NCBI RefSeq assembly: GCF_010993735.1
Contig: NZ_WQNI01000013.1
Location: forward strand, 1-64,000
From: Chelativorans alearensis
Lineage (GTDB): Bacteria; Pseudomonadota; Alphaproteobacteria; Rhizobiales; Rhizobiaceae
Length of the DNA: 64,000 nt
Direction: 5' to 3'
The notes under the pieces are model-generated. The model had not been told where the DNA came from, did no database searches, and saw only the letters and a list, made by a program, of their open reading frames with translations. Both the position numbers and the translations under genes were made by a program. This document shows positions 1 to 8,417 of this stretch, piece after piece. Within the stretch, counting starts at the first letter, position 1. The number at the start of each line of letters is the position of its first letter.

Positions 1-2
1 AC

Positions 3-812
3 ACGCTTTTCGCCAAGCTCAGGCAGGAGAACCGGCCGGCGCTGGTGACCTATTTCATGGGCGGCGACCCGGACTACGCGACCGCGCTCGCCATCATGAA
101 GGCGCTGCCCAAGGCCGGCGCCGACATCATCGAGCTCGGCATGCCGTTCTCCGACCCCATGGCCGACGGCCCGGCCATCCAGGCGGCGGGCCTGCGGGCC
201 CTGAAGGGCGGACAAACGCTGGCCAGGACGCTTGCGATGGCCAAGAGCTTCCGCCAGGAGGACGATGCCACGCCGATCGTCATGATGGGCTACTACAACC
301 CCATCTACATCTACGGCGTCGACCGCTTCCTCAAGGATGCGGTGGAAGCCGGCATCGACGGCCTCATCGTCGTCGACCTGCCGCCGGAGATGGACGCGGA
401 GCTGTGCCTGCCGGCGCTGGCCGCCGGCATCAACTTCATCCGCCTCGCCACCCCCACCACAGACGACAGGCGCCTGCCCAAGGTGCTCGAGAACACCTCC
501 GGCTTCGTCTACTACGTGTCGATGACCGGCATCACCGGCTCGGCGCTGACCGACACGGCGAAGGTGAGCGCCGCCGTCGCCCGCATCAAGGGCCACACCG
601 ACCTGCCCGTCTGCGTCGGCTTCGGCGTCAAGACCGCCAGCCAGGCCCGCGCCATCGGCGCCGCCGCCGACGGCGTCGTCGTCGGCACCGCCATCGTCAA
701 CGCCATCGCCAATGTCCTCGGCCAAGACGGCAAAACAACCGCAGACCCCGCCGAAGCCGTCTCGACACTCGTCAGAGGACTGGCACAGGGCGTCAAAGAG
801 GCGCGACTTTGA
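3..812 (+). CDS. trpA: Tryptophan synthase alpha chain (5' end outside window)
   Basis: TrpA cleaves indole-3-glycerol phosphate to indole and glyceraldehyde 3-phosphate and passes indole to TrpB in the cytoplasmic alpha2beta2 complex. The reading frame is already open at position 3 and begins with residues that match the usual TrpA N-terminus ([21 protein letters not shown]), so the true start lies upstream. The hallmark segment [16 protein letters not shown] contains the catalytic Glu, and a second conserved stretch [12 protein letters not shown] holds the catalytic Asp region. The C-terminal phosphate-binding segment [12 protein letters not shown] is intact. In rhizobia trpA is normally followed by accD; here it is followed by toxin debris, which suggests a rearrangement, although that order cannot be checked upstream. 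Confidence 0.96.
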   Translation, partial: TLFAKLRQENRPALVTYFMGGDPDYATALAIMKALPKAGADIIELGMPFSDPMADGPAIQAAGLRALKGGQTLARTLAMAKSFRQEDDATPIVMMGYYNPIYIYGVDRFLKDAVEAGIDGLIVVDLPPEMDAELCLPALAAGINFIRLATPTTDDRRLPKVLENTSGFVYYVSMTGITGSALTDTAKVSAAVARIKGHTDLPVCVGFGVKTASQARAIGAAADGVVVGTAIVNAIANVLGQDGKTTADPAEAVSTLVRGLAQGVKEARL

Positions 813-853
813 GGCCCCTCCCCCGCCCCGTGTTGCCTAATTTGACGTGGCCA

Positions 854-1232
854 TCAGGGATTAGGCGCGATCAGTTTCAATGTCGGAAAATAGGTCCGAT
901 AGCGCCCAACATCACGAGTCAACAGTGGGAGCTGCCCGACAGCTGCGTGGGCGCCGACGAAGAAGTCGGGCAGCACGCCTGTGCGCGCCCTGCCCCTCTT
1001 GCGGTATTGCGTAAAGACCCTCCCGGCCAGAAAAAGAGCTGCCCGGGGCATCGGCGTCATTTCCAGCCCGGCTTCGTCCATAAACACTCCGAGTGTCCTC
1101 GATGCGCTCGTACCTAACCGCAAGTTCGGCATAGACCACATCATTGATCAGCAGTGGCCCGCTTAAACTCGCCGCCTCAAGCTGGGACACCAAATCGCGA
1201 GGATCCACCGCGAAAGGCCTGATGGTTTGTCC
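854..1232 (-). pseudogene. Decayed PIN-domain toxin (VapC-like), frameshifted and 5'-truncated
   Basis: Two minus-strand frames together reconstruct one PIN-domain protein. The first frame (from about 1232, valine codon at 1208) gives SGPLLINDVVYAELAVRYER; near position 1100 the similarity jumps to the other frame, which gives GVFMDEAGLEMTPMPRAALF and then GVLPDFFVGAHAAVGQLPLL and TRDVGRYRTYFPTLKLIAP before a stop at 854. VapC toxins are Mg-dependent RNases; the acidic residues of the C-terminal half (LPDFF, TRDVGRY) are kept, but the N-terminal strand with the first catalytic Asp is missing and a stop codon lies just upstream (1233-1235). No vapB antitoxin is present. I infer a dead gene left by recombination next to trpA. 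Confidence 0.8.
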
Positions 1233-1258
1233 TCATCTTCTCAATTGGCTGGACGACG

Positions 1259-2011
1259 CTATGCCGCAATCCCTGGATATCCAGACTCCAATCTGTTCCG
1301 GCCACCGGATTTGGCCTTGTAAAGGTTTTCGTCGGCGAGCTTCATGAGGGCCGAGAGGGACTGTCCGGATTGATGCGAAGCCACGCCCGCGCTTAGACAA
1401 ACGTGCTGGGAGCCAAGGCCAAGCTCCTGGCCAATGTCTTTGGCTTTCAGGGCAATGTGTCGGTATAAGACCTGCGCATCTCCCGGATCGCCGCCGGGCA
1501 TGAATATCGCGAACTCCTCGCCACCAAGACGCCCGACAACATTCCCTTTCCCGGCCCAAGGCTGCAATGCGAGGCCCATTCTACGAATAACCTCGTCTCC
1601 GACAGCATGCCCCATCTCGTCGTTGATCAGCTTGAAGTGATCGATATCCAAGTAAAGGAATGTCCCCGCACTACCGGTGGAACATCTGGTGAGCAGAGCA
1701 TCTGTTTCCGCGAGAAAGCTCTTGCGATTGAGTAACTGACTTAGGTCGTCGATACGGGAGGCGCGTTCGATCGCCTCGGTCAGGTGCAGCAGGCGAACGG
1801 ATTGGGTAAGGAATATATATGCAAGCGGATAGGCCACGATTAGCACGATAATGGCGGTGAGAAGCAGATCGAGATAGAGACGATCGCTGAAGAAAATCGA
1901 ATAGAATAAGAGCGTTAGCGCTTCTGCTCCCAGAATCGCGGCAGCGACGACAAGGCTGCATTGCCACACCATCGGTAACCGCCAAAACCTGCGCGCCCAC
2001 TCACTTACCAT
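1259..2011 (-). CDS. Membrane GGDEF-domain diguanylate cyclase
   Basis: This 250-residue protein has two hydrophobic segments near the N-terminus (about residues 15-36 and 46-68), a short linker, and a GGDEF domain from about residue 90. The active-site loop reads GRLGGEEF, an accepted variant of GGDEF, and the preceding metal-binding strand is FLYLDIDHFKLIND, as in active cyclases. It should make cyclic di-GMP from two GTP at the cytoplasmic face of the inner membrane. No sensory domain (PAS, GAF, CHASE) is visible, and no RxxD inhibitory site is found directly upstream of GGEEF (the residues there are GKGNVVGRL). The gene stands alone between the vapC remnant and the pentapeptide gene, so its target process is not shown. 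Confidence 0.9.
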   Translation of the reverse strand: MVSEWARRFWRLPMVWQCSLVVAAAILGAEALTLLFYSIFFSDRLYLDLLLTAIIVLIVAYPLAYIFLTQSVRLLHLTEAIERASRIDDLSQLLNRKSFLAETDALLTRCSTGSAGTFLYLDIDHFKLINDEMGHAVGDEVIRRMGLALQPWAGKGNVVGRLGGEEFAIFMPGGDPGDAQVLYRHIALKAKDIGQELGLGSQHVCLSAGVASHQSGQSLSALMKLADENLYKAKSGGRNRLESGYPGIAA

Positions 2012-2451
2012 CGCTAGAGATGCCCCGCTTGGGCGACAACCATAGATGAATTTTGTTTAAGAAACTTTCTCAAGATCAAGGCCAGTGAGGCAAGTTGCGA
2101 GCCAGCCCGCTTCCGAGCGTGTGCAGTGATCTCGCCGGCATATGCCTGTTGTGCGTGCGAGACCATCAGTTTCATTACGCGACGGATCCGACGACGCTGG
2201 CTCAAGAGGTGGTGTCATCTTCCATCTCGGTCGATTTCTCCCGCAATCCGACCGTCCGCATCCTATCGGTAAAGCAATGAGTGGATACGTGAAGGTTTTC
2301 ACAGATCCGCTCCAGCGTCTGCAACGGCCGTGCATCGGCGGCCACGCTTACCGGCCTTGACCCCTTGGCACATTGCTGTTGCAATCACTTTCGGCAGGCA
2401 CAGGTTGTTCACAAATGCCGGTCAACGGCTTGCTGGCAGGAGGATGTCGAA
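2012..2451. other. Intergenic stretch with no confident gene
   Basis: This 440-base region separates the leftward GGDEF gene from the rightward pentapeptide gene and should carry both promoters. No clear promoter, terminator or RNA gene was recognised. On the minus strand, about 2202-2384, a short open frame encodes RPLQTLERICENLHVSTHC, which resembles a helix from XRE-type repressors and may be a fossil fragment. The similarity is weak and I do not call it a gene. Confidence 0.4.
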
Positions 2452-3252
2452 ATGCGGCGCGCCACTATGGCGGCGTATGTTTGTATGGCCATCTGCGCCA
2501 GTGCCGGGCCGGCCCCGACACAAGGCATGCTCGGCGGTGTGGACCTCACCTCTCCGCAGATGACCCAGGCCGAGATGACGCGCGCCGACGTGGAGGAAAT
2601 CCTCGCGGCAGCGACAGCCGATAAGCCCGCAGACCTCTCGGGACGCCGCCTTGCCGGCCTCGACCTGTCCGGCCTCAACTTCACCGGGGCCAATATGCGC
2701 GTCGCCGTGCTCAACAATGCGAGCCTTGTCAACGCCCGCCTTGCGGAGGCAACGCTCGATCAGGCGTGGCTGCTCGACGTCGATCTCTCCGGCGCCGACC
2801 TTACCGGCGCCAGCCTGTTCGCCGCCCAGGCCATCGGCGCCCGCTTCGACGGCGCTGACCTCACCGGCGCCCGCATCATCGGCGATCTGACACGCGCCAG
2901 CCTCAGGAACGCGACGCTCGTGAATGCGCGGCTTGGCGCCGACATGCGCAACCAATCCATGGGGCTTGGCCGCGCCGTTCTCAAGTCAGCTTCTCTCGAC
3001 GGCGCCGATCTTACTGGCGCCGACCTTTCCCGCGCCGATCTGGAATTTTCAAGCCTGCGCGGAGCGAACCTCTCGGGGGTGGATTTTACCTCTGCGCTGC
3101 TCGGCGGCGCCAGTTTCGACGACGCCACGATCGAGGGAGCGGTCTTCACCGGCGCCGATCTCACCTCGACACGACTAGCTGGTGCGACCGGCCGGGACAA
3201 GGCTATCGGTCTTGACCAGGCCCTCAACCTCAATCGTGCAATCCTGGAATAA
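2452..3252 (+). CDS. Exported pentapeptide-repeat protein
   Basis: The start at 2452 is chosen because a strong ribosome binding site (GCAGGAGG, 2437-2444) lies 7 bases ahead; the frame is open further upstream but without such a site. The 266-residue product begins with a short basic, hydrophobic stretch (MRRATMAAYVCMAICASAGP) that looks like a signal peptide, so the protein is probably periplasmic. From about residue 60 it carries many A(D/N)LxG pentapeptides (for example DLSGADLTGASLFAA and DGADLTGADLSRADLE), which fold as a right-handed quadrilateral beta-helix. The repeats are interrupted by spacers such as GADMRNQSMGLGRAV. Known pentapeptide proteins include DNA mimics and scaffolds, but an exported one is unlikely to bind gyrase. 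Function unknown. Confidence 0.85.
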   Translation: MRRATMAAYVCMAICASAGPAPTQGMLGGVDLTSPQMTQAEMTRADVEEILAAATADKPADLSGRRLAGLDLSGLNFTGANMRVAVLNNASLVNARLAEATLDQAWLLDVDLSGADLTGASLFAAQAIGARFDGADLTGARIIGDLTRASLRNATLVNARLGADMRNQSMGLGRAVLKSASLDGADLTGADLSRADLEFSSLRGANLSGVDFTSALLGGASFDDATIEGAVFTGADLTSTRLAGATGRDKAIGLDQALNLNRAILE

Positions 3253-3328
3253 GCCGCGGCGTGAATGGCCGGTCGAGAAGTGTCCACAACGAACTTGCGA
3301 AGCATGATCCTTCGGTCATAGTCATGTC

Positions 3329-5773
3329 ATGGCCAAGACCGAGCTGCGAGAATACCAGAGCAAACGCGACTTCTCGAAAACGTCCGAGCCGGTCGGAAGT
3401 GTCGGCGGCGGCGGGGACAATCGTTTCGTCGTTCATAAGCATTGGGCGACGGCCGACCATTATGATCTGCGGCTCCAGATCGGCGATACACTCAAATGCT
3501 GGGCCGTTCCAAAGGGGCCTTCGCTTGATCCGGCGGAAAAGCGGCTGGCGGTCGAGACCGAGGATCATCCTCTCGAATATATAGACTTCGAGGGCGTCAT
3601 CCCGGAAGGCGAGTATGGCGGCGGCCCAATGATCGTCTGGGACAGTGGCGTCTGGGCACCCATGGACGACGTCGAGGAGAGCCTGGCTTCCGGTGCGTTC
3701 AAATTCCGCCTGGCCGGTGAAAAGCTGAATGGCGGCTGGATGCTGGCGCGCCTGAAGCCCAAGCCCGGCGAGCAAAAGCGGAATTGGCTTCTCTTCAAGG
3801 AAAAGGATCTCGCAGCGGACAGTACCGTCGATATCCTCGCCGCGCGGCCCGAAAGTGTCAAAAGCGGCCGGCTGATCGAGGAGCTGATCGAGAAGCGGAA
3901 GCATTCGGGCCCGCTGAAACCCGGCACGCTCGCTGGAGCGGTGAAGGCGCCTCTCCCCGACCGCATCGAATCTCAGCTTGCCAGCCCCTCCAGCAATCCT
4001 CCGGCGGGAGACGACTGGCTGCACGAGATCAAGTTCGACGGCTACCGTACGATGGTGCATATATCGGACGGCAAAGTGCGGCTGACGACCCGTGGCGGGC
4101 TGGACTGGACCAAGCGCTACCGTGATCTCGCCGCCGTATTCACGCCGCTTCCTTGCCGCCAAGCTATCATCGACGGCGAGGTTGTGGTTCTCGATGAGAA
4201 CGGCGTCAGCCGCTTTGCGCTGCTGCAGGATGCGCTCGCCGAGGGGCTCGGCCATAAACTACTCTTCTACGCTTTCGACCTCGTGTATCTTGACGGCTGG
4301 GACCTCACCAATGTCTCCATCCAACACCGCAAGGAGCTGTTGGCAGGCCTGCTTTCCGCTCACGTGACGGGGCGCTCCGCCATTCAGCTCAGTGACCATA
4401 TCATCGGCGGAGGGAAGGCGTTCTACGATCAGGCATGCGAGATGGGGCTGGAGGGCATTGTCTCAAAACGGGCCTCGGCTCCTTATCATCAGGGCCGCTC
4501 GAAGACATGGACGAAGACCAAGGCCTTGCAGGTGGGCGACTTCGTCATCGCCGGTTACACGGTTTCCGAGGCTGCAGAGGGAATAGCCGCGCTGGCGCTT
4601 GGCGAGTGGGAGGATGGCGAACTTTCTTATCGCGGCAAAGTCGGCACGGGCTTTGATGCTGAGACACTCGGCCGGCTTCGCGAGCGGTTGGAGCCGCTCA
4701 GACCAGGCGCGGTGAAGCTTGAAGGCGCGCCCAAGGATGTCATCTGGGTCCGCCCGGTTCTCTCCGCCCATATCCACTACGCCAACCGCACCACCGACAA
4801 CATGCTTCGCCATGCCGTGTTCAAGGGTCTGCGCGAAGCGGAACTATCCGGCAATACGTCCCCGGTCGAGCGGAAGCGGCTGATTTCCGATGCCGATCTC
4901 GCCTCCGTGTGGGTGACCAATCCGACACGGCGCCTGTTCGGAAAATCTGGGCCGACCAAGCTCGACATCGCCGTTTATTATGCGCTAGTCGGCGACTTCA
5001 TGCTGCCGCACGTCATCGGCCGCCCGGTGTCGCTGATGCGCTGCCCGACGGGCAAGCCGCAGGACTGCTTCTTCCAACGCCACGCATTCGCTGGCATGCC
5101 TGCATCCGTTGCAACTTTCCCCGCTGTCAATTCCGAAGGGGAGACGAAGACCTACCTCGCTGTGGAAGATGCAAAGGCCTATTTGGCTCTCGCTCAGTTC
5201 GGCGTTGTCGAATTCCACATATGGGGTGCGATGCGCAGGAAGCTCGAGAAGCCGGATCGGATCGTCTTCGACCTCGACCCCGGCGAAGGGATCGGTTGGC
5301 GAGAGGTCGTTGAGGCGGCGGTTCACATCCGCGCCGAGCTCGAAAGTCTCGGGCTCTTCCCATTCGTCAAGACGTCGGGCGGCAAGGGCATCCACGTGGT
5401 CGTGCCGATCAAGCCGAAGCTCGCTTGGAAACAGGTCCACCAACGAACGAGCGATATCGCCTCCAAGATCGCAGCAACCGCGCCCGGGACCTTCACGACA
5501 ACCATGGGGAAGGAGAACAGGAAACGCCGGATCTTCATCGATTTCCACCGCAACGCGCGCGGCGCCACGGCTGCCGCTCCCTATTCCCTGCGCGCCAGAA
5601 CCAACCTGCCGGCATCGACGCCGCTGAGTTGGGCCGACGTGGAATCCATCGACGCTCCGGAAGATTTGAACTATTCTTCTCTTCCGGGCTTGTTAACGAC
5701 TTCCGGCGATCCTTGGGCTGAAATCTCGGATTTTGCTCGGGACCTACCTGCCCTGCAGGCGGCAAGGAAGTAG
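3329..5773 (+). CDS. ligD: Multifunctional DNA ligase D for non-homologous end joining
   Basis: The 814-residue protein has the three LigD modules in the order phosphoesterase, ligase, polymerase. The N-terminal 3'-phosphoesterase (about residues 10-160) keeps the metal-binding set H38, H44 and D46 in HKHWATADHYDLRL. The ATP-dependent ligase core (about 210-500) has motif I EIKFDGYR with the adenylated lysine K235. The C-terminal primase-polymerase domain (about 540-800) has the catalytic DLDPGEG motif with D648 and D650. LigD trims, fills and seals double-strand breaks bound by Ku, which is encoded 17 bases downstream. The full set of modules and intact motifs indicate an active enzyme. Confidence 0.97.
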   Translation: MAKTELREYQSKRDFSKTSEPVGSVGGGGDNRFVVHKHWATADHYDLRLQIGDTLKCWAVPKGPSLDPAEKRLAVETEDHPLEYIDFEGVIPEGEYGGGPMIVWDSGVWAPMDDVEESLASGAFKFRLAGEKLNGGWMLARLKPKPGEQKRNWLLFKEKDLAADSTVDILAARPESVKSGRLIEELIEKRKHSGPLKPGTLAGAVKAPLPDRIESQLASPSSNPPAGDDWLHEIKFDGYRTMVHISDGKVRLTTRGGLDWTKRYRDLAAVFTPLPCRQAIIDGEVVVLDENGVSRFALLQDALAEGLGHKLLFYAFDLVYLDGWDLTNVSIQHRKELLAGLLSAHVTGRSAIQLSDHIIGGGKAFYDQACEMGLEGIVSKRASAPYHQGRSKTWTKTKALQVGDFVIAGYTVSEAAEGIAALALGEWEDGELSYRGKVGTGFDAETLGRLRERLEPLRPGAVKLEGAPKDVIWVRPVLSAHIHYANRTTDNMLRHAVFKGLREAELSGNTSPVERKRLISDADLASVWVTNPTRRLFGKSGPTKLDIAVYYALVGDFMLPHVIGRPVSLMRCPTGKPQDCFFQRHAFAGMPASVATFPAVNSEGETKTYLAVEDAKAYLALAQFGVVEFHIWGAMRRKLEKPDRIVFDLDPGEGIGWREVVEAAVHIRAELESLGLFPFVKTSGGKGIHVVVPIKPKLAWKQVHQRTSDIASKIAATAPGTFTTTMGKENRKRRIFIDFHRNARGATAAAPYSLRARTNLPASTPLSWADVESIDAPEDLNYSSLPGLLTTSGDPWAEISDFARDLPALQAARK

Positions 5774-5790
5774 TTGCGTAGGAGATTGTC

Positions 5791-6675
5791 ATGGCGCCAA
5801 GAGCCAGTTGGAAGGGTTACCTGAAGCTGAGCCTGGTGAGCTGCCCCGTCCGGCTCTACCCGGCTACGAGTTCGAGGGACCGCATCAGCTTCAATCAGCT
5901 CCACAAGGACACGCACAATCGGATCAACATGAAGCCGGTCGATCCGGAACTGGGGCTGGTCGAGCGGTCCGACCTCGTGAAGGGTTACGAGTATGAGGAC
6001 AAGCAGTACATCATCATTGAAGATTCGGATCTGGAAAGTGTGCGTATCGAGTCCAACCATACGATGAACATCGAGGCCTTCGTCGACGAGGATTCAGTGG
6101 ACATCATCTATCAGGACACGCCCTATTATCTCGCTCCCGACGGTGCGATGGCCGAAGAGACGTTCGTCGTGCTTCGCGAGGCGCTACGAAAATCCGGGAA
6201 GCTGGCGATCGCTCGGCTGGTGCTTTCCAGCCGCGAGCGCGTGATCACGATTTCTCCGCGCGAAACAGGTATGTTCGTCTGCACGCTGAGAAACCCGAAC
6301 GAGGTGCGCGGGACGGCGGAGTATTTCGGCAACATTCCGGTGGGCAACCCGGATCCGGAAATGCTGGAGCTTGCCGAGAAGCTGATCGAGCAGAAGACGA
6401 CGGAGTTCGATCCCGCCGACTACGAGGATCGCTATGAAATCGCCTTGATGAGCATGATCAAGGAGAAGCTCAAGGGACACAAACCCATTGTCGCCGCCGC
6501 ACCCGAGCGTGGCAATGTCATCAATCTCATGGATGCGCTCAAGGCCAGCCTTTCGCAGCCGAAGCCTCCGGCCAAGAGCAAGACCAAGTCCGAGCCGGCG
6601 GCAAAGCCAGCGGCCAAGGTAGCGGCAGGTGCTGAAAGGCCGGCTTCCAAGCGCACCAGTCGGAAGAAGGCGTGA
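5791..6675 (+). CDS. ku: DNA end-binding protein Ku
   Basis: Bacterial Ku forms a homodimeric ring on broken DNA ends and recruits LigD. The N-terminus SWKGYLKLSLVSCPVRLYPA is the classical Ku opening, and the core extends to about residue 235 (LELAEKLIEQKT). The last 50 residues are Lys/Ala/Pro-rich (PKPPAKSKTKSEPAAKPAAK), a basic tail seen in many bacterial Ku proteins that helps DNA bridging. A good ribosome binding site (AGGAG) precedes the ATG. The gene lies immediately after ligD, and its stop codon overlaps the GTG start of the next gene, so the three genes are probably one operon. Confidence 0.97.
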   Translation: MAPRASWKGYLKLSLVSCPVRLYPATSSRDRISFNQLHKDTHNRINMKPVDPELGLVERSDLVKGYEYEDKQYIIIEDSDLESVRIESNHTMNIEAFVDEDSVDIIYQDTPYYLAPDGAMAEETFVVLREALRKSGKLAIARLVLSSRERVITISPRETGMFVCTLRNPNEVRGTAEYFGNIPVGNPDPEMLELAEKLIEQKTTEFDPADYEDRYEIALMSMIKEKLKGHKPIVAAAPERGNVINLMDALKASLSQPKPPAKSKTKSEPAAKPAAKVAAGAERPASKRTSRKKA

Positions 6676-7763
6676 CCTCGGTAGCGGGAAAAACGTTCGG
6701 TATCGTCGGCGCGCTGGCGGCCTTTCCCAGGCGACTGGCAGCACGGGAGGTGGAAAGGCAGCAAGGGCATCTCAGAAGCGGCGTGACCCGCAAGACCTCG
6801 CACGTCGTCTTCGGCCGGAAGCTTCTTTCGCGCGACGGCGAGGTGGAAATCGAGGCTCGCTTCGATGCTCAATGTGGTGCCGGCCGTTACCCCGTCAGCG
6901 AAAATGGCTTCCTCCGGCTCCTGGGGCTTTTGCAGGCGCCCGCGGCCTCATCCATCAGCCGACTGGAACTGCTCGAGCAGTCGAAGCTTGCCGAGCGCCA
7001 ATTCGCACTCTTGTCTCTCTTCGATGCATTCGAACATGACCGCGAACCTTACTCATTCCGCGATCTGATCCTGGCGAAGAAATATGCAAGCCTGATCGCA
7101 GGCGGAGCCGGCTGGAGTGCCATCGTCAAATCCGTACATCGATCGTCAAATCCCGTGACGACGCTCACCTCGCTGTCGCTCGAGGCGGAAGGGCGGGATG
7201 CGATCTACGCCCGCATGGGCGAACGACTGAGTGAGCTTGACGGTCAGCTGCTGCTGCCGATAGACCGGGTAGGCGATATAGAGCTGGAAGAACTTTTCGA
7301 GCGGGCGGAAGAGGCGGAGGCGGGGGAACGGTATAACCAGGCCGCTGCGCTTTACGAGCGGTGCCTGTCCCTTGACCCGGGTGACGCGGTTGCCGCTTTC
7401 AATCGTGCAAACAGCCTGCGCGCAGTCGGCCGGTCGAATGAAGCGCGCCAGGCCTATCTCCTTGCTCTGAAGCTCGATCCCGAGTTCGTTGAGGCCTGGT
7501 TCAATCTTGCAAGTCTCTTGAAAGAAACGGGGCATCCGGGTTCGGCGCGCAAATATCTGCAAAAGGCGATCGTCCTCGACGGCGGTTATGCGGATGCCAT
7601 CTACAATCTGGCAGCCCTGGAGTTTGAGGCCGATAATCTTGCCGATGCACGCAGGTGGTGGACCCGCTATCTCGAACTCGACAAGAACTCCGAGTGGGCG
7701 CGCAATGCGACCAAAGGCGTCCACTTCGTCGATCTTCATTTCGCCACAAGGAATGCGGGCTGA
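6672..7763 (+). CDS. BRCT-like / helix-turn-helix-like / TPR protein coupled to ku
   Basis: The GTG start at 6672 overlaps the ku stop codon (GTGA), which implies translational coupling. Residues 5-52 (GKTFGIVGALAAFPRRLAA followed by VTRKTSHVVFGRKLLSR) follow the pattern of a BRCT domain: a hydrophobic first strand, a helix, then the KT-x-x-VV strand found in ligase and repair BRCTs. Residues about 105-158 (QFALLSLFDAFE, YSFRDLILAKKYASLIAGGA) resemble the MerR-type winged helix. From about residue 205 there are three or more TPR motifs (YNQAAALYERCLSLDPGD; VAAFNRANSLRAVGRSNEA). The architecture and position suggest an adaptor for end joining. Domain calls are from pattern reading, so the BRCT and MerR parts are tentative; the TPR part is secure. 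Confidence 0.8.
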   Translation: MTSVAGKTFGIVGALAAFPRRLAAREVERQQGHLRSGVTRKTSHVVFGRKLLSRDGEVEIEARFDAQCGAGRYPVSENGFLRLLGLLQAPAASSISRLELLEQSKLAERQFALLSLFDAFEHDREPYSFRDLILAKKYASLIAGGAGWSAIVKSVHRSSNPVTTLTSLSLEAEGRDAIYARMGERLSELDGQLLLPIDRVGDIELEELFERAEEAEAGERYNQAAALYERCLSLDPGDAVAAFNRANSLRAVGRSNEARQAYLLALKLDPEFVEAWFNLASLLKETGHPGSARKYLQKAIVLDGGYADAIYNLAALEFEADNLADARRWWTRYLELDKNSEWARNATKGVHFVDLHFATRNAG

Positions 7764-8405
7764 ATGAGCGGACAGTTCCTCTTCGATGGTCCTCAGGATG
7801 CCCGCACGACGATCCTGCTTGCCCATGGCGCCGGTGCGCCGATGGACTCCGCGTCCATGACGGCTGCCGCAAAGGCGCTGGGCGACGCAGGATTTCGCGT
7901 CGCCCGCTTCGAATTCGGCTACATGGCGGGCCGCCGGACTTCAGCCGGGCGAAAGCCCCCGCCTCGAGCAGAAACGCTGAAGGACGAGTATCGAGCCGCA
8001 GTCGCCAAAGTCGGCGCGAATGCTCCACTGATCATTGGCGGCAAGTCGATGGGTGGCCGCGTCGCCAGCATGGTGGCAGACGATCTTTTTGCCGAGAACA
8101 GGATCGCGGGCCTCCTCTGCCTCGGCTATCCTTTCCATCCTCCTCAAAAGCCGACACAACTCAGGACGAGGCATCTGGCTGGCCTGAAAACACCGGCATT
8201 GATCTGCCAGGGCACGCGCGATCAATTCGGCACCCGCGAGGAAGTCGCCGGCTACGCGCTATCCGATCGTATCGAGATCCTCTGGCTCGAGGATGGAGAT
8301 CACGATCTGAAACCCCGGAAGTCGATATCGGGCTACTCTGCTGCCGATCATCTGAAGACGATGGCGGCGGCGGTGAGCTCATGGGCCGAAAAGGTCGCGC
8401 GTTAA
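7764..8405 (+). CDS. Small alpha/beta hydrolase (Tex30/KANL3-like)
   Basis: The product is 213 residues with the alpha/beta-hydrolase layout: oxyanion strand ILLAHGAGAPMDS near the N-terminus, nucleophile elbow GGKSMGGR (Ser about residue 95), acid region ICQGTRDQFG and a C-terminal histidine in LEDGDHDLKP. This matches the short hydrolase family found in eukaryotic TEX30/KANSL3 and many bacteria, whose substrate is not established. Its ATG directly follows the stop of the TPR gene, so it belongs to the repair operon by position. A role in repair is not implied by the family and may be incidental. Confidence 0.85.
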   Translation: MSGQFLFDGPQDARTTILLAHGAGAPMDSASMTAAAKALGDAGFRVARFEFGYMAGRRTSAGRKPPPRAETLKDEYRAAVAKVGANAPLIIGGKSMGGRVASMVADDLFAENRIAGLLCLGYPFHPPQKPTQLRTRHLAGLKTPALICQGTRDQFGTREEVAGYALSDRIEILWLEDGDHDLKPRKSISGYSAADHLKTMAAAVSSWAEKVAR

Positions 8406-8417
8406 CGGCTGCAACGC

